The notes: generated by a model not told the origin, from the sequence alone. 64,000 nt of DNA from an uncultured Aquimarina sp. (GCA_947489685.1 CANLEM010000003.1:744001-808000); one strand, 5' to 3'; shown: positions 25,606-32,715, counted from the first letter of the stretch. Program-made: numbers and translations.

Positions 25606-27810
25606 TTATGATATCATCAACTTACTGTGGTTTGCTTCTTGATCTCTCCAGAAATCACTGTAAAAATTATTGGTATGCATCAGTTCTTGATGTGATCCCG
25701 AAATTGAAGTTTCACCCTCTTCTATAACATAAATTTGATCTGCAATTTTGGGTAATGAATGCAGTCGGTGCGAGATAAAAATGATTCCTATTTCTTTCTT
25801 CAGCTTTTCTAATAATTCAAGTGAAAATTGCTCCGTTTTTCTATCCATAGCGGAAGTGTATTCATCCAAAATTAATAATTCTGGTTTTTTATATAAAGCC
25901 CTCGCCAATGCTATAATTTGCTTTTGCCCTCCAGATAGATTTATTCCTCCTTCTCCCAAAATCGTAGCATACCCTTGCGGGAACTGAGAAATATAGGTGT
26001 CTAATCCATTCGCTTCACAGAATTTAATGATATCCTCTGGTGCATCCTCTGTGTTCAAGGCTATATTTTCTAATACGGTACTGTTAAACACTTTAATGTC
26101 TTGTTCTATAACACCTATTTGATTTCTCCATGAATCGATACGTACATCCTCTAAACTATATTGATCATTAACAAGTATCTCTCCTTTTTCTGCGTTATAA
26201 AACTTCTGAATGATTTGTCCCAAAGTACTCTTACCACATCCACTTTCTCCAACAATGGCAATACACTCTCCTTTTCTAACTTTTAGTGAAATATTTTTTA
26301 ATATCTGACTTCTACCCGCGAACCTAAAACTTATATTTTTAACCGATAAGGATTCGAAATCAGTAAGACTTACACTTCCTTGTTCTTCTTTTTCCATTGC
26401 AGCAAAATCATACATTCTATTAAATGCAATCTTAGCCTCATTGATTGGGATTGCGATTAATGCTAAACTAGCCACAGAAGGAAGTAATGATCCAGCTATA
26501 CCAAGAATTGCCATTAACTCTCCTAATAGTAATGTATCGTGATACACTTGTAGAGATACAAAAGCTAACAGAGTAACTAAAAACAAAACACTAAAAATCC
26601 CAGATAAAAGAGATAATCTAATATCTATTTTACCGAGATCAAATACTTTGTCCTGATAGAATCCATAAATTCTTTTATTCAATTTTTGAAACAAGGATTG
26701 TTTGTTATTATTTTTAATAGCTGCTATTCCGTTCATAGTTGCTATATAATTACTCTGGCTATGCGCTCTGGATTGCATTACTTCTTTTTGAGCCTTAATT
26801 ATTCTATCATTAAAGCCATATATCAATACAAAATAGAATGGTAGACTAACCAATGCAATTAACCCGGCCTGCCATGAGTAATAAAAAAGAAAACAAAGTG
26901 AAACTATTGAAACTAACAAATTAACCACAAAAGTATTAGACACCGTTTGGATAACTTCTTGTACTCTTTGAGTATCGTTTAATCTAGATACTAACTCCCC
27001 AATTTTTCGAGTATCAAAAAATGGTTTAGGAAGGTTTAATAAAGAGGAATAAAACGAATCTATAATTCTATTATTAAAATCTTTGCTTTGACGCACTAAG
27101 AAATAGGATCGTAAAACCCCAAATACAATTCTTACGGTTAACAAAAAACCTACAAGAGCAATACCCGTAATTAATTTACTAAAATCCTTAGAAGGTAATA
27201 TATCATCTATCAATCTTTGTGAAAACACGGCCATTACCATTCCTAATATAGCAGTACATAAACCAAGTAAAACACTAAACAGTAAAAGCGGGTAGTCTTC
27301 TTTTATAAGCTGTATAAACCATTCTTTTTTTGCTATGCGTTCCTCTTTTTCTTCTATAAAATCGTCATTTGGTGTTAATACCAGACAGGTCTTAGATTGC
27401 CATACTTCAAGTAACTCATCTTTACTGTAGTACCGAATCCCTTTTGCTGGATCTCCGATTATAAATTTATCTTTATAAAACCCGTAACACACAACATAAT
27501 GCTGTAATCTGTTTTCGATCAATACATGAAGAATTACTGGTTCTTTATGATCAATCAATGATTGTATATCAGACTCACATCCTCTGGCAATAAAACCTAA
27601 TTTATTCGCTGCTTGAAATAACCCTAAAAGTGTGGTACCTTCTTTTGTTGTACCACTAAGTTCCCTCAATTTTTCAAGAGAATGAGTTCCTTTATATAGC
27701 TTTATAAGAGATAATAAACAGGCTACTCCACAATCACTTTGATCTTGTTGTAATATTAGCGTCTTTTTTACCTCCTTTTCGGATATGATATGTGTATTCA
27801 TGATGAGCAT
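25606..27810 (-). CDS. C39 peptidase-containing ABC exporter (PCAT type)
   Basis: A 734-residue protein that cuts double-glycine leaders and exports the peptides. The N-terminal C39 peptidase has Cys27 (QSDCGVACL), His104 (RLQHYVVCY) and Asp120 (IIGDPAKG). Membrane helices run about 170-450. The ATPase domain has Walker A GESGCGKST near residue 523, signature LSGGQKQ and Walker B LLILDEYTS. This is the only exporter gene in the island, so it probably serves all 19 peptides. It ends an operon with a thioredoxin-like and a membrane-protein gene, 42-45 bp apart. No HlyD-type adaptor is visible in the window. Confidence 0.93.
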   Translation of the reverse strand: MLIMNTHIISEKEVKKTLILQQDQSDCGVACLLSLIKLYKGTHSLEKLRELSGTTKEGTTLLGLFQAANKLGFIARGCESDIQSLIDHKEPVILHVLIENRLQHYVVCYGFYKDKFIIGDPAKGIRYYSKDELLEVWQSKTCLVLTPNDDFIEEKEERIAKKEWFIQLIKEDYPLLLFSVLLGLCTAILGMVMAVFSQRLIDDILPSKDFSKLITGIALVGFLLTVRIVFGVLRSYFLVRQSKDFNNRIIDSFYSSLLNLPKPFFDTRKIGELVSRLNDTQRVQEVIQTVSNTFVVNLLVSIVSLCFLFYYSWQAGLIALVSLPFYFVLIYGFNDRIIKAQKEVMQSRAHSQSNYIATMNGIAAIKNNNKQSLFQKLNKRIYGFYQDKVFDLGKIDIRLSLLSGIFSVLFLVTLLAFVSLQVYHDTLLLGELMAILGIAGSLLPSVASLALIAIPINEAKIAFNRMYDFAAMEKEEQGSVSLTDFESLSVKNISFRFAGRSQILKNISLKVRKGECIAIVGESGCGKSTLGQIIQKFYNAEKGEILVNDQYSLEDVRIDSWRNQIGVIEQDIKVFNSTVLENIALNTEDAPEDIIKFCEANGLDTYISQFPQGYATILGEGGINLSGGQKQIIALARALYKKPELLILDEYTSAMDRKTEQFSLELLEKLKKEIGIIFISHRLHSLPKIADQIYVIEEGETSISGSHQELMHTNNFYSDFWRDQEANHSKLMIS

Positions 27811-27852
27811 GTTTTAAATCTTGTTTATCAAAATAAGAACCTAATATATTGT

Positions 27853-28395
27853 TCAATAACTTGATAAGTCAGTTAAATTACTTTTTAATGTTTTTAGTAT
27901 ACCCTCTGCTTTCAGTTGCCCCTTATGCTTTCTTATCAGTACTTGATTTTCATCATAGATTAAAACATAAGGAATTGAAGTAGCATCAAAACGATTGGAG
28001 AAATCATCTTTTGAATCAAATAGGAAATTAACGTAATCATAAGTATTTAGTTTATAAAATTCTGCGAATGTGTTTATAGTTTCTTTAGCTTCAGAAGAGA
28101 CAAAAATTAATTGCGTATTTTTAAATTCTTCTATGCTTTTTTTAATAGATATGGCTTCATTTTGGCAGTAATTACATTCTGTATTAAAATAGATAAATAC
28201 TGTTGCCTTATTTGATAAGAGGTCATTTTTTGTAAACACACCCTCCTCTAGCGTTTCAAAAGAGAATGCAGGAATTGTTTTCAACATCTCTTTTACTTTA
28301 GTCTTCTGTTGTATTTGGTCGGTTACCTTGTATCCCATAAAACATAATAATAGTAGCCCCAATCCAATAACAGTTATTTTTAGATACGTTTTCAT
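27853..28395 (-). CDS. Membrane-anchored thioredoxin-like protein (TlpA/redoxin type) with CxxC
   Basis: A 180-residue protein with an N-terminal membrane anchor (about residues 6-21, ITVIGLGLLLLCFMGY) and a TlpA/AhpC-like thioredoxin fold. The active site is FNTECNYCQNEA with Cys74 and Cys77, and the cis-Pro region SIPYVLIYDENQ lies near residue 140. It would act outside the inner membrane on thiols or disulfides. It lies between the exporter gene and a membrane protein gene in one probable operon. Since many exported cores contain 2-4 cysteines, including SCxxC, a role in their disulfide state is a natural inference, not shown. Confidence 0.85.
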   Translation of the reverse strand: MKTYLKITVIGLGLLLLCFMGYKVTDQIQQKTKVKEMLKTIPAFSFETLEEGVFTKNDLLSNKATVFIYFNTECNYCQNEAISIKKSIEEFKNTQLIFVSSEAKETINTFAEFYKLNTYDYVNFLFDSKDDFSNRFDATSIPYVLIYDENQVLIRKHKGQLKAEGILKTLKSNLTDLSSY

Positions 28396-28440
28396 ATATG
28401 TATTATTAAGTGTTTCTAATTTTTATTCTTATAAAGAATC

Positions 28441-29064
28441 TTAGCTCATATTAAGTGTAAGAAACATTACTGTAACCACCCAGATCAATAAAACAGAACC
28501 ATAACTACTCGCTACGATTTTTAATGCTTTATCTGTTGATGTATTAATTTCTTTACCTATCAAATAGGCTAATACAATCCAATACATTAATTCGAATAAA
28601 TTGAGGGTTTGGAAAGGGTATACGAACCAAGGAGAAATCCCTTCATAACCAATAATACTAAGAGCCGATAAAGGATAAAAGCTTTGTATTTCTTCGATTG
28701 TATAATTGTCACTAAAGGAAAACCAAATTAATTTGATTACACCGACGATAATAAAAATGAATTCTGCCTTGGTAACTATTCTAAATAATGTTTTATAGGT
28801 GATACTTTTATTAAATAGATAAGTACCCATAAATAAAACAGTACTTATTAATCCAACTTTTATAAATAATATTATTGGAAGAGTTAGATAACCTACCCAT
28901 TGCCATTTTTGATTTAGCTCGACGAATTCTTCAAGTTGATCTCTAGTAAGCTGTTCTGATAAACTATTAAGCATTAACTCATTTGTATCAAGCAAAAAAT
29001 TAGTGATTATTACTAATAGAATGGATACTAAACAGAGTATTATAAATGGTATTTTCTTAAACAT
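28441..29064 (-). CDS. Multi-spanning membrane protein of the peptide export operon, unknown function
   Basis: A 207-residue protein with about five hydrophobic helices (near residues 5-22, 55-80, 95-113, 150-168 and 183-204). A polar segment (residues 32-50, SEQLTRDQLEEFVELNQK) lies after the first helix. I do not recognise a family with certainty; the layout resembles Yip1-like membrane proteins found near Bacteroidota bacteriocin genes. It is first in the operon with the CxxC protein and the C39 exporter. Roles in immunity or export are possible but unproven. There is no operator of the peptide type upstream. Confidence 0.6.
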   Translation of the reverse strand: MFKKIPFIILCLVSILLVIITNFLLDTNELMLNSLSEQLTRDQLEEFVELNQKWQWVGYLTLPIILFIKVGLISTVLFMGTYLFNKSITYKTLFRIVTKAEFIFIIVGVIKLIWFSFSDNYTIEEIQSFYPLSALSIIGYEGISPWFVYPFQTLNLFELMYWIVLAYLIGKEINTSTDKALKIVASSYGSVLLIWVVTVMFLTLNMS

Positions 29065-29132
29065 GGTTTGTTTTTTTATTTTTGAAACATAAAAATCTTC
29101 AGTAAATATTTAAAACATTACGAGTAGTAGAA

Positions 29133-29162
29133 ATCGCCCAGACCTATGGCCTAGGCGACTCA
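29133..29162 (-). terminator. Terminator of peptide gene 29244
   Basis: The stem TCGCC / GGCGA, with further imperfect pairing, is followed on the minus transcript by a T-rich stretch. Similar TCGCCC hairpins end the neighbouring cassettes. Confidence 0.5.
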
Positions 29163-29243
29163 ACTCAAACTCTCAAAAGGATTGTATTCTCACAAATCAG
29201 CTAAAAATGTGTGATCAAAACATTGAGAATCTTTTATATATTA

Positions 29244-29432
29244 TTACATAGCTACACATATTTGACAACTCATCACATTTTGTGAATATAGACATGTAGT
29301 AAGGTTAGAATTAAGCCCACACCCATCAGGATTGGCTGTTTGCATAAAGCCCCCATTGGGATTACCTCCTTTGATACTACCTAATTGTGAAATATTCATT
29401 TTTTTTAGGCTGAGTTTCTTTTTACTTTTCAT
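29244..29432 (-). CDS. Double-glycine leader peptide (23-residue leader), SCxxC core
   Basis: A 62-residue precursor. The leader MKSKKKLSLKKMNISQLGSI ends KGG at residue 23. The 39-residue core starts NPNGGFMQTANPDGCG and ends TCLYSQNVMSCQICVAM: one Cys, then C-x8-C-x2-C, as at 18567, 29683 and 30042. Asn-Pro-Asp-Gly-Cys-Gly and Tyr-Ser are conserved between these cores, pointing to a defined fold. It has its own tandem operator, -7 box and terminator. Confidence 0.82.
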   Translation of the reverse strand: MKSKKKLSLKKMNISQLGSIKGGNPNGGFMQTANPDGCGLNSNLTTCLYSQNVMSCQICVAM

Positions 29433-29485
29433 AATGTTTGTTTTTCGTTAAACTTTGTTTCTAACATCAAAATATTTGATCAAAA

Positions 29486-29567
29486 CAAACATAATGCGGT
29501 AAACACGTCTTATCCAATATATGATTTAGAGTATTCCTGAATTTCGATCGTTTTTCGCGAAATTCGA
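29486..29567 (-). promoter_or_regulatory. Tandem operator plus TATGTTTG promoter of peptide 29244
   Basis: TTCCTGAATTTCGATCG is followed by TTCGCGAAATTCGA, centres 29537.5 and 29557.5, 20 bp apart. The -7 box TATGTTTG (minus strand) is at 29486-29493, 51.5 bp from the proximal centre. Confidence 0.8.
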
Positions 29568-29582
29568 CTAAGACAACTTATA

Positions 29583-29611
29583 AAATCGCCCAAAAATATA
29601 TTGGGCGATTT
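29583..29611 (-). terminator. Terminator of peptide gene 29683
   Basis: The perfect stem AAATCGCCCAA / TTGGGCGATTT with a 7-nt loop lies 71 bp after the stop. Confidence 0.8.
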
Positions 29612-29682
29612 AGGAATCTACTCATACCATATAATTACTCACAATTAATCAGGTTGCTAATGAAGACATTACAAATAGATCA

Positions 29683-29892
29683 TTACTTATGTGCGTTGAC
29701 ACATACCGCACAGCTCATAGGTGTTTGAGAATATTGACATGGAAGTCCTTGAGTTCCGTTCCCACATCCATTAGGATCTGCTGTAGGTAACATTGACCCT
29801 GTTGGAAAAGTCCAAAGGATATCTCCTCCTTTAATACTATCTAGCTGCGCTACATTCATTTTTTTAAGACTAAGTTTCTTTTTGTTTTTCAT
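29683..29892 (-). CDS. Double-glycine leader peptide (23-residue leader), SCxxC core
   Basis: A 69-residue precursor with the ATG at 29892, which matches the MKNKKKLSLKK start of the family; an upstream ATG at 29916 would add eight residues. The leader ends SIKGG at residue 23. The 46-residue core has MLPTADPNGCGNGTQG, then PCQYSQTPMSCAVCVNAHK (C-x8-C-x2-C). It is very close to 18567 in the core despite being 11 kb away. I see no operator directly upstream; expression may come by readthrough from 30042 past the hairpin at 29944. Confidence 0.8.
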   Translation of the reverse strand: MKNKKKLSLKKMNVAQLDSIKGGDILWTFPTGSMLPTADPNGCGNGTQGLPCQYSQTPMSCAVCVNAHK

Positions 29893-29943
29893 AATACTTG
29901 TTGTTTGATTATACATTAATTTTAAATCTAAAATGGTATTCGT

Positions 29944-29972
29944 AAAATCGCCCTTGGAGCTTTCGGGCGATT
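29944..29972 (-). terminator. Hairpin between peptide genes 30042 and 29683
   Basis: The stem AATCGCCC / GGGCGATT has a loop of about 11 nt. It may be a terminator or an attenuating hairpin, since 29683 has no promoter-operator of its own. Confidence 0.6.
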
Positions 29973-30041
29973 CAACTCAACTCTTTGTATCCAATACTTA
30001 CAATTAACCTAATTACGTACAGAGATCTTTAGAATTGATAT

Positions 30042-30218
30042 TTATTTTTCTACACATACTTGACAGCTCATTGGTGTTCTAGAATACTGGCAAATGGTTC
30101 CTCTAGTATCTAGGCCACAAAGAACAGTAACAAGCGGGCCCGTATAACTCCCTCCTTTTATGCTGTCTAATTGTGCTACATTCATCTTTTTAAGACTAAG
30201 CTTTTTTTTGCTTTTCAT
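30042..30218 (-). CDS. Double-glycine leader peptide (23-residue leader), SCxxC core
   Basis: A 58-residue precursor read from ATG at 30218 to the stop at 30042. The leader MKSKKKLSLKKMNVAQLDSI ends KGG at residue 23. The 35-residue core starts SYTGPLVTVLCG, differing from the TANPDGCG of its relatives, but ends ICQYSRTPMSCQVCVEK with the conserved C-x8-C-x2-C. The C-terminal half is therefore shared and the N-terminal half variable, as if cores are mosaics. It has a tandem operator and promoter upstream. Confidence 0.8.
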   Translation of the reverse strand: MKSKKKLSLKKMNVAQLDSIKGGSYTGPLVTVLCGLDTRGTICQYSRTPMSCQVCVEK

Positions 30219-30273
30219 AATATTTGTTATTTTGATTACACATTAATTTTAGACCTAAAATGTTTTATACTCA

Positions 30274-30355
30274 CAAACTTATTGTAACCCCATCTATCAA
30301 TACAAATGATGCATATGCAGATTCTAGAATTTCGATCGTTTTTCCAGAATTTCGA
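30274..30355 (-). promoter_or_regulatory. Tandem operator plus promoter of peptide 30042
   Basis: TTCTAGAATTTCGATCG and TTCCAGAATTTCGAT are centred at 30325.5 and 30345.5. The -7 box TAAGTTTG (minus strand) is at 30274-30281, 51.5 bp from the proximal centre. Confidence 0.8.
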
Positions 30356-30368
30356 TTTATTCGTGAAC

Positions 30369-30404
30369 AAAAAAACACCTGAAATTAATTTTCAAGTGTT
30401 TTTT
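30369..30404 (-). terminator. Terminator of peptide gene 30446
   Basis: The imperfect stem AAAACACCTGAAA / TTTCAAGTGTTTT with flanking A and T runs ends the 31127-30446 operon. Confidence 0.75.
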
Positions 30405-30445
30405 GCATTACCCTACTAAGCAATATCCAGAAATCTGTTTGTAAT

Positions 30446-30604
30446 CTATTTAGTATTTGTAGGAATACATAAAATGTTCTTGGTTTCGTCACCCACACAT
30501 TCTGGCATACATGAATCATGAACTCCTCCCTTTATCTTTATAGATTGAAGTGTTGAAATCACATTTCTATTTAGGTTTAGTTTTTTTAACTCTTTATTTT
30601 TCAT
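30446..30604 (-). CDS. Double-glycine leader peptide, divergent 27-residue leader
   Basis: A 52-residue precursor read from ATG at 30604 to the stop at 30446. The leader MKNKELKKLNLNRNVISTLQ continues to IKIKGG at residue 27 and is the most divergent of the Lys-rich set. The 25-residue core (VHDSCMPECVGDE onward) has three cysteines, C-x3-C near its start and one near residue 46, and no SCxxC. It lies last in a run 31127-30887-30604 and has no operator of its own, but a perfect palindrome sits just upstream at 30655. Confidence 0.62.
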   Translation of the reverse strand: MKNKELKKLNLNRNVISTLQSIKIKGGVHDSCMPECVGDETKNILCIPTNTK

Positions 30605-30654
30605 GGCTTACATTTTTATACTAATTAATAATTGATCTCAAGGCATACATAATA

Positions 30655-30690
30655 GAACAAACTATTCATTAATTAATGAATAGTTTGTTC
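30655..30690 (-). repeat. Perfect 36-bp palindrome between peptide genes
   Basis: Eighteen-base arms, beginning GAACAAACTATTCATTAA, meet with no spacer. It lies between the stop of 30699 and the ATG of 30446. It may act as a terminator or mRNA hairpin; the transcript has no clear U-run after it. Confidence 0.6.
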
Positions 30691-30698
30691 TCATCAAT

Positions 30699-30887
30699 TT
30701 ATGTTACATTTCTACCATAATCGGTATTGGTAGATTGATTTTGAGTATTACCCTCTACCCAAGCGCCGACACCATCTACTATTAAACCTATTAAGATCAC
30801 ATGACCGATTGGCGCAGGTAAAAAAGGAAATGGTAGTCCATTACCCCCACTTACTTTCTCTGCTTGTTCAATTGTTAAACTTCTCAT
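30699..30887 (-). CDS. Short-leader hydrophobic peptide without cysteine
   Basis: A 62-residue precursor with the 15-residue leader MRSLTIEQAEKVSGG. The core opens with a Pro/Phe-rich stretch (NGLPFPFLPAPIGHV), then a hydrophobic helix ILIGLIVDGVGAW with small residues at spaced positions, and a polar Asn/Thr tail ending YGRNVT. It lacks the bracketing cysteines of its relatives. The leader type is that of class IIb bacteriocin-like genes. It starts 30 bp after the 30918 gene and is probably co-transcribed, which makes a two-peptide bacteriocin pair conceivable. Confidence 0.68.
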   Translation of the reverse strand: MRSLTIEQAEKVSGGNGLPFPFLPAPIGHVILIGLIVDGVGAWVEGNTQNQSTNTDYGRNVT

Positions 30888-30917
30888 CTTTAATATATTT
30901 AGATATTAGTTAATAAT

Positions 30918-31127
30918 TTATTGCTGTACAGGATTATCTCCACTACAGCTAACTCCCATACTTGCAGAACTGGTAGCTATCATCCCTTGAGAAAGAAGTA
31001 GAGAAGCACCTCCAGATGCTGGGGCTACAACCAAAGTTGCTAGTGATCCTAAAAAACCTATCACCGAAAGAGCACAGGCTATTCCTCCATTTATAGTTTC
31101 TAATTCTTCAAATTTTAAATTTTTCAT
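30918..31127 (-). CDS. Short-leader hydrophobic peptide (class IIb bacteriocin-like), bracketing cysteines
   Basis: A 69-residue precursor. The 15-residue leader MKNLKFEELETINGG is typical of class IIb bacteriocin-type leaders. The core starts IACALSVIGFLGSLATL and holds a run of Gly, Ala and Val (VVAPASGGASLLLSQGM) with GxxxG-like spacing, ending MGVSCSGDNPVQQ. One Cys at core position 3 and one near the end bracket the hydrophobic part, as in 17848 and 32388. First gene of a probable three-peptide operon (30918, 30699, 30446), with its own operator. Confidence 0.75.
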   Translation of the reverse strand: MKNLKFEELETINGGIACALSVIGFLGSLATLVVAPASGGASLLLSQGMIATSSASMGVSCSGDNPVQQ

Positions 31128-31160
31128 TTTATTAAATTTTAATTATTAAACATTTATTAC

Positions 31161-31178
31161 TGTCAAAGCGCTTTGACA
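31161..31178 (-). promoter_or_regulatory. Perfect dyad TGTCAAAGCGCTTTGACA near transcription start
   Basis: The perfect 18-bp palindrome is centred 13.5 bp downstream of the end of the -7 box, so it overlaps the predicted +1. Shorter AAGCGCTT versions lie at the same place before 18039 and 19562, and a partial one before 32579. The sequence resembles LacI-family operators. Confidence 0.5.
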
Positions 31179-31182
31179 CCAA

Positions 31183-31264
31183 CAAACATAAGCACTTAAT
31201 TACCTGTTTTACAATGTTTTAAAAAGACTATTCAGGAATTTCGACCTATATTCCTGAATTTCGA
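31183..31264 (-). promoter_or_regulatory. Tandem operator plus TATGTTTG promoter of the 30918 operon
   Basis: TTCAGGAATTTCGA and TTCCTGAATTTCGATC are centred at 31234.5 and 31254.5, 20 bp apart. The -7 box TATGTTTG (minus strand) is at 31183-31190, 51.5 bp from the proximal centre. Confidence 0.8.
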
Positions 31265-31610
31265 TCAGATATCTACTAGTTAAAAAATTCGATAAGTACT
31301 CAATCTCTAATTGTATACTAGCCATACCAATTTGATATATTAAATATTACATAAACTGTGATAGTACTATGCAATTGAATTGTACAAAACCTGATGTAAC
31401 CATACACTTATTAGTGCACTGTGAATTCACTAGGCTATATTATCATATGTCATCAAGAAAAGAGGTTATTTTTATGGTTTATAATCCTAATTAAAATCAA
31501 TAATTTTGATGCATCTCGACCAAGGATAACTCGAATTAACATACTCACTAATCCCTTTTTTGAATATTGCATAACTATGATATATTTCGGATAAAAAAGA
31601 CATAAAAACA
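31265..31610. other. AT-rich intergenic region, nothing identified
   Basis: Between the operator of the 30918 operon and the terminator of 31694 I find no leader-like frame, no TTCNNGAATTTCG element and no strong hairpin. Confidence 0.4.
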
Positions 31611-31636
31611 CCACCTTAAACCTAGGTTTAAGGTGG
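31611..31636 (-). terminator. Terminator of the 31947-31694 peptide operon
   Basis: The perfect 26-bp palindrome with arms CCACCTTAAACCT has an A-rich flank that reads U-rich on the minus transcript. It lies 57 bp after the stop of 31694. Confidence 0.75.
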
Positions 31637-31693
31637 CGTTACTCACTTATATTAATCAAATGTAACGTGTGAAAACTTCGAAAATTAGTCTTC

Positions 31694-31909
31694 TTATTTG
31701 ATTACTTGGATACAAGGATCTAAACTCTCTGGATAGACACACCCGGTAAACCCATTTGTTGGGCTAATAATATTACATGGTGGTGAAATTGTTAATACCG
31801 TAGGTACAGGTATTGGTGGTGTTAGTGCCGGCCCGAGATCTCCTCCTTTAACACTACCCAGTTGAGCTATATTCATTTTTTTTAAACTAAGTTTCTTTTT
31901 GTTTTTCAT
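31694..31909 (-). CDS. Double-glycine leader peptide (23-residue leader), Pro-rich core
   Basis: A 71-residue precursor. The leader MKNKKKLSLKKMNIAQLGSV ends KGG at residue 23. The 48-residue core is Pro/Thr-rich at first (DLGPALTPPIPVPTVLT), then has three cysteines (PPCNII, TGCVYP, DPCIQV) spaced 11 and 9 residues apart. It lacks the SCxxC motif. It starts 37 bp after 31947 and shares that gene's operator and promoter. No close core relative is present in the window. Confidence 0.78.
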   Translation of the reverse strand: MKNKKKLSLKKMNIAQLGSVKGGDLGPALTPPIPVPTVLTISPPCNIISPTNGFTGCVYPESLDPCIQVIK

Positions 31910-31946
31910 GATATACTATTTTATGATTAAAATTAATTTGGTAATC

Positions 31947-32189
31947 CTATTGAATATGGCACCCTATTCCGCCTTGGTCAACGGGCACAGAGTTTCCACA
32001 AATTCTGGTAACACATCTTTGCGAAACATTACCACAATTAAAATACGTTTGCACATTACAATCGATATTAGTAATAAAGGTATTGGTTGGGACAACCTGA
32101 CTGGTAGTAGTATCACCAGCTCCTCCTTTTAAACTATCTAATTGAGCAATATTTATCTTTTTAAGATTAAGTTTTTTTATACTTTTCAT
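31947..32189 (-). CDS. Double-glycine leader peptide (23-residue leader), longest core
   Basis: An 80-residue precursor, the longest of the set. The leader MKSIKKLNLKKINIAQLDSL ends KGG at residue 23. The 57-residue core (AGDTTTSQVVPTNTF onward) has five cysteines (DCNV, NCGN, RCVT, ICGN, GCHI), an odd number, so at least one may be free or pair between chains. It is first in a two-peptide operon with 31694 behind a tandem operator. Confidence 0.78.
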   Translation of the reverse strand: MKSIKKLNLKKINIAQLDSLKGGAGDTTTSQVVPTNTFITNIDCNVQTYFNCGNVSQRCVTRICGNSVPVDQGGIGCHIQ

Positions 32190-32235
32190 GACATAAAATT
32201 TTTGTGAATTAATTATCCGAACGATCTAACACAGG

Positions 32236-32317
32236 CAAACATAAACACTTAATCACCTGTTTTACAATATTTTAAAAACGCTATTCAGGAATTTCGATCG
32301 ATATTCCTGAATTTAGA
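32236..32317 (-). promoter_or_regulatory. Tandem operator plus TATGTTTG promoter of the 31947 operon
   Basis: TTCAGGAATTTCGATCG and TTCCTGAATTTAGA are centred at 32287.5 and 32307.5. The -7 box TATGTTTG (minus strand) is at 32236-32243, 51.5 bp from the proximal centre. Confidence 0.8.
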
Positions 32318-32330
32318 TTTGTTTAAACAT

Positions 32331-32366
32331 AAAAAACCCTCCTAAATATAATTTAGAAGGGTTTTT
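32331..32366 (-). terminator. Terminator of peptide gene 32388
   Basis: The stem AAAAACCCT / AGGGTTTTT with further pairing CTAAA / TTTAG lies 21 bp after the stop. It resembles the hairpin after the homologous gene at 17848. Confidence 0.8.
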
Positions 32367-32387
32367 AGCATTAAACTAATGTGTTTA

Positions 32388-32579
32388 TTACTTCGCAGCA
32401 CAACTAGTTCCCATACTATACGTACTAGCAACTATCATACCTTGCGAAAGAATCAAAGAAGCTCCTCCAGTTGCTGGTGCAACTACAAGACTTGCCAATG
32501 ACCCTAAAAATCCTAACACAGCAACTGCACAACTTCCTCCATTAATTTCTTCTAATTTTTCTAATCTTAAATCTTTCAT
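32388..32579 (-). CDS. Short-leader hydrophobic peptide (class IIb bacteriocin-like), bracketing cysteines
   Basis: A 63-residue precursor with the 15-residue leader MKDLRLEKLEEINGG. The core starts SCAVAVLGFLGSLASLVV, then APATGGASLILSQGM, and ends STYSMGTSCAAK. One Cys at core position 2 and one four residues from the end bracket it. It is nearly the same as 30918 in the first half and as 17848 in the second (VASTYSM), so the three are recent relatives. It is monocistronic with operator, -7 box and terminator. Confidence 0.78.
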   Translation of the reverse strand: MKDLRLEKLEEINGGSCAVAVLGFLGSLASLVVAPATGGASLILSQGMIVASTYSMGTSCAAK

Positions 32580-32634
32580 CTTTTGTGAATTTTAATAATT
32601 AATATTTGTTTCTTTATCAATGCGCTTGATGAGA

Positions 32635-32715
32635 CAAACATATCATAATCAATAAGGTAATTGCAAACAACTGTGTTGAACATTCTAGAATTTCGATCGA
32701 TTTTCTAGAATCTAG
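32635..32715 (-). promoter_or_regulatory. Tandem operator plus TATGTTTG promoter of peptide 32388
   Basis: TTCTAGAATTTCGATCG and TTCTAGAATCTAG are centred at 32686.5 and 32706.5. The -7 box TATGTTTG (minus strand) is at 32635-32642, 51.5 bp from the proximal centre. Confidence 0.8.
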
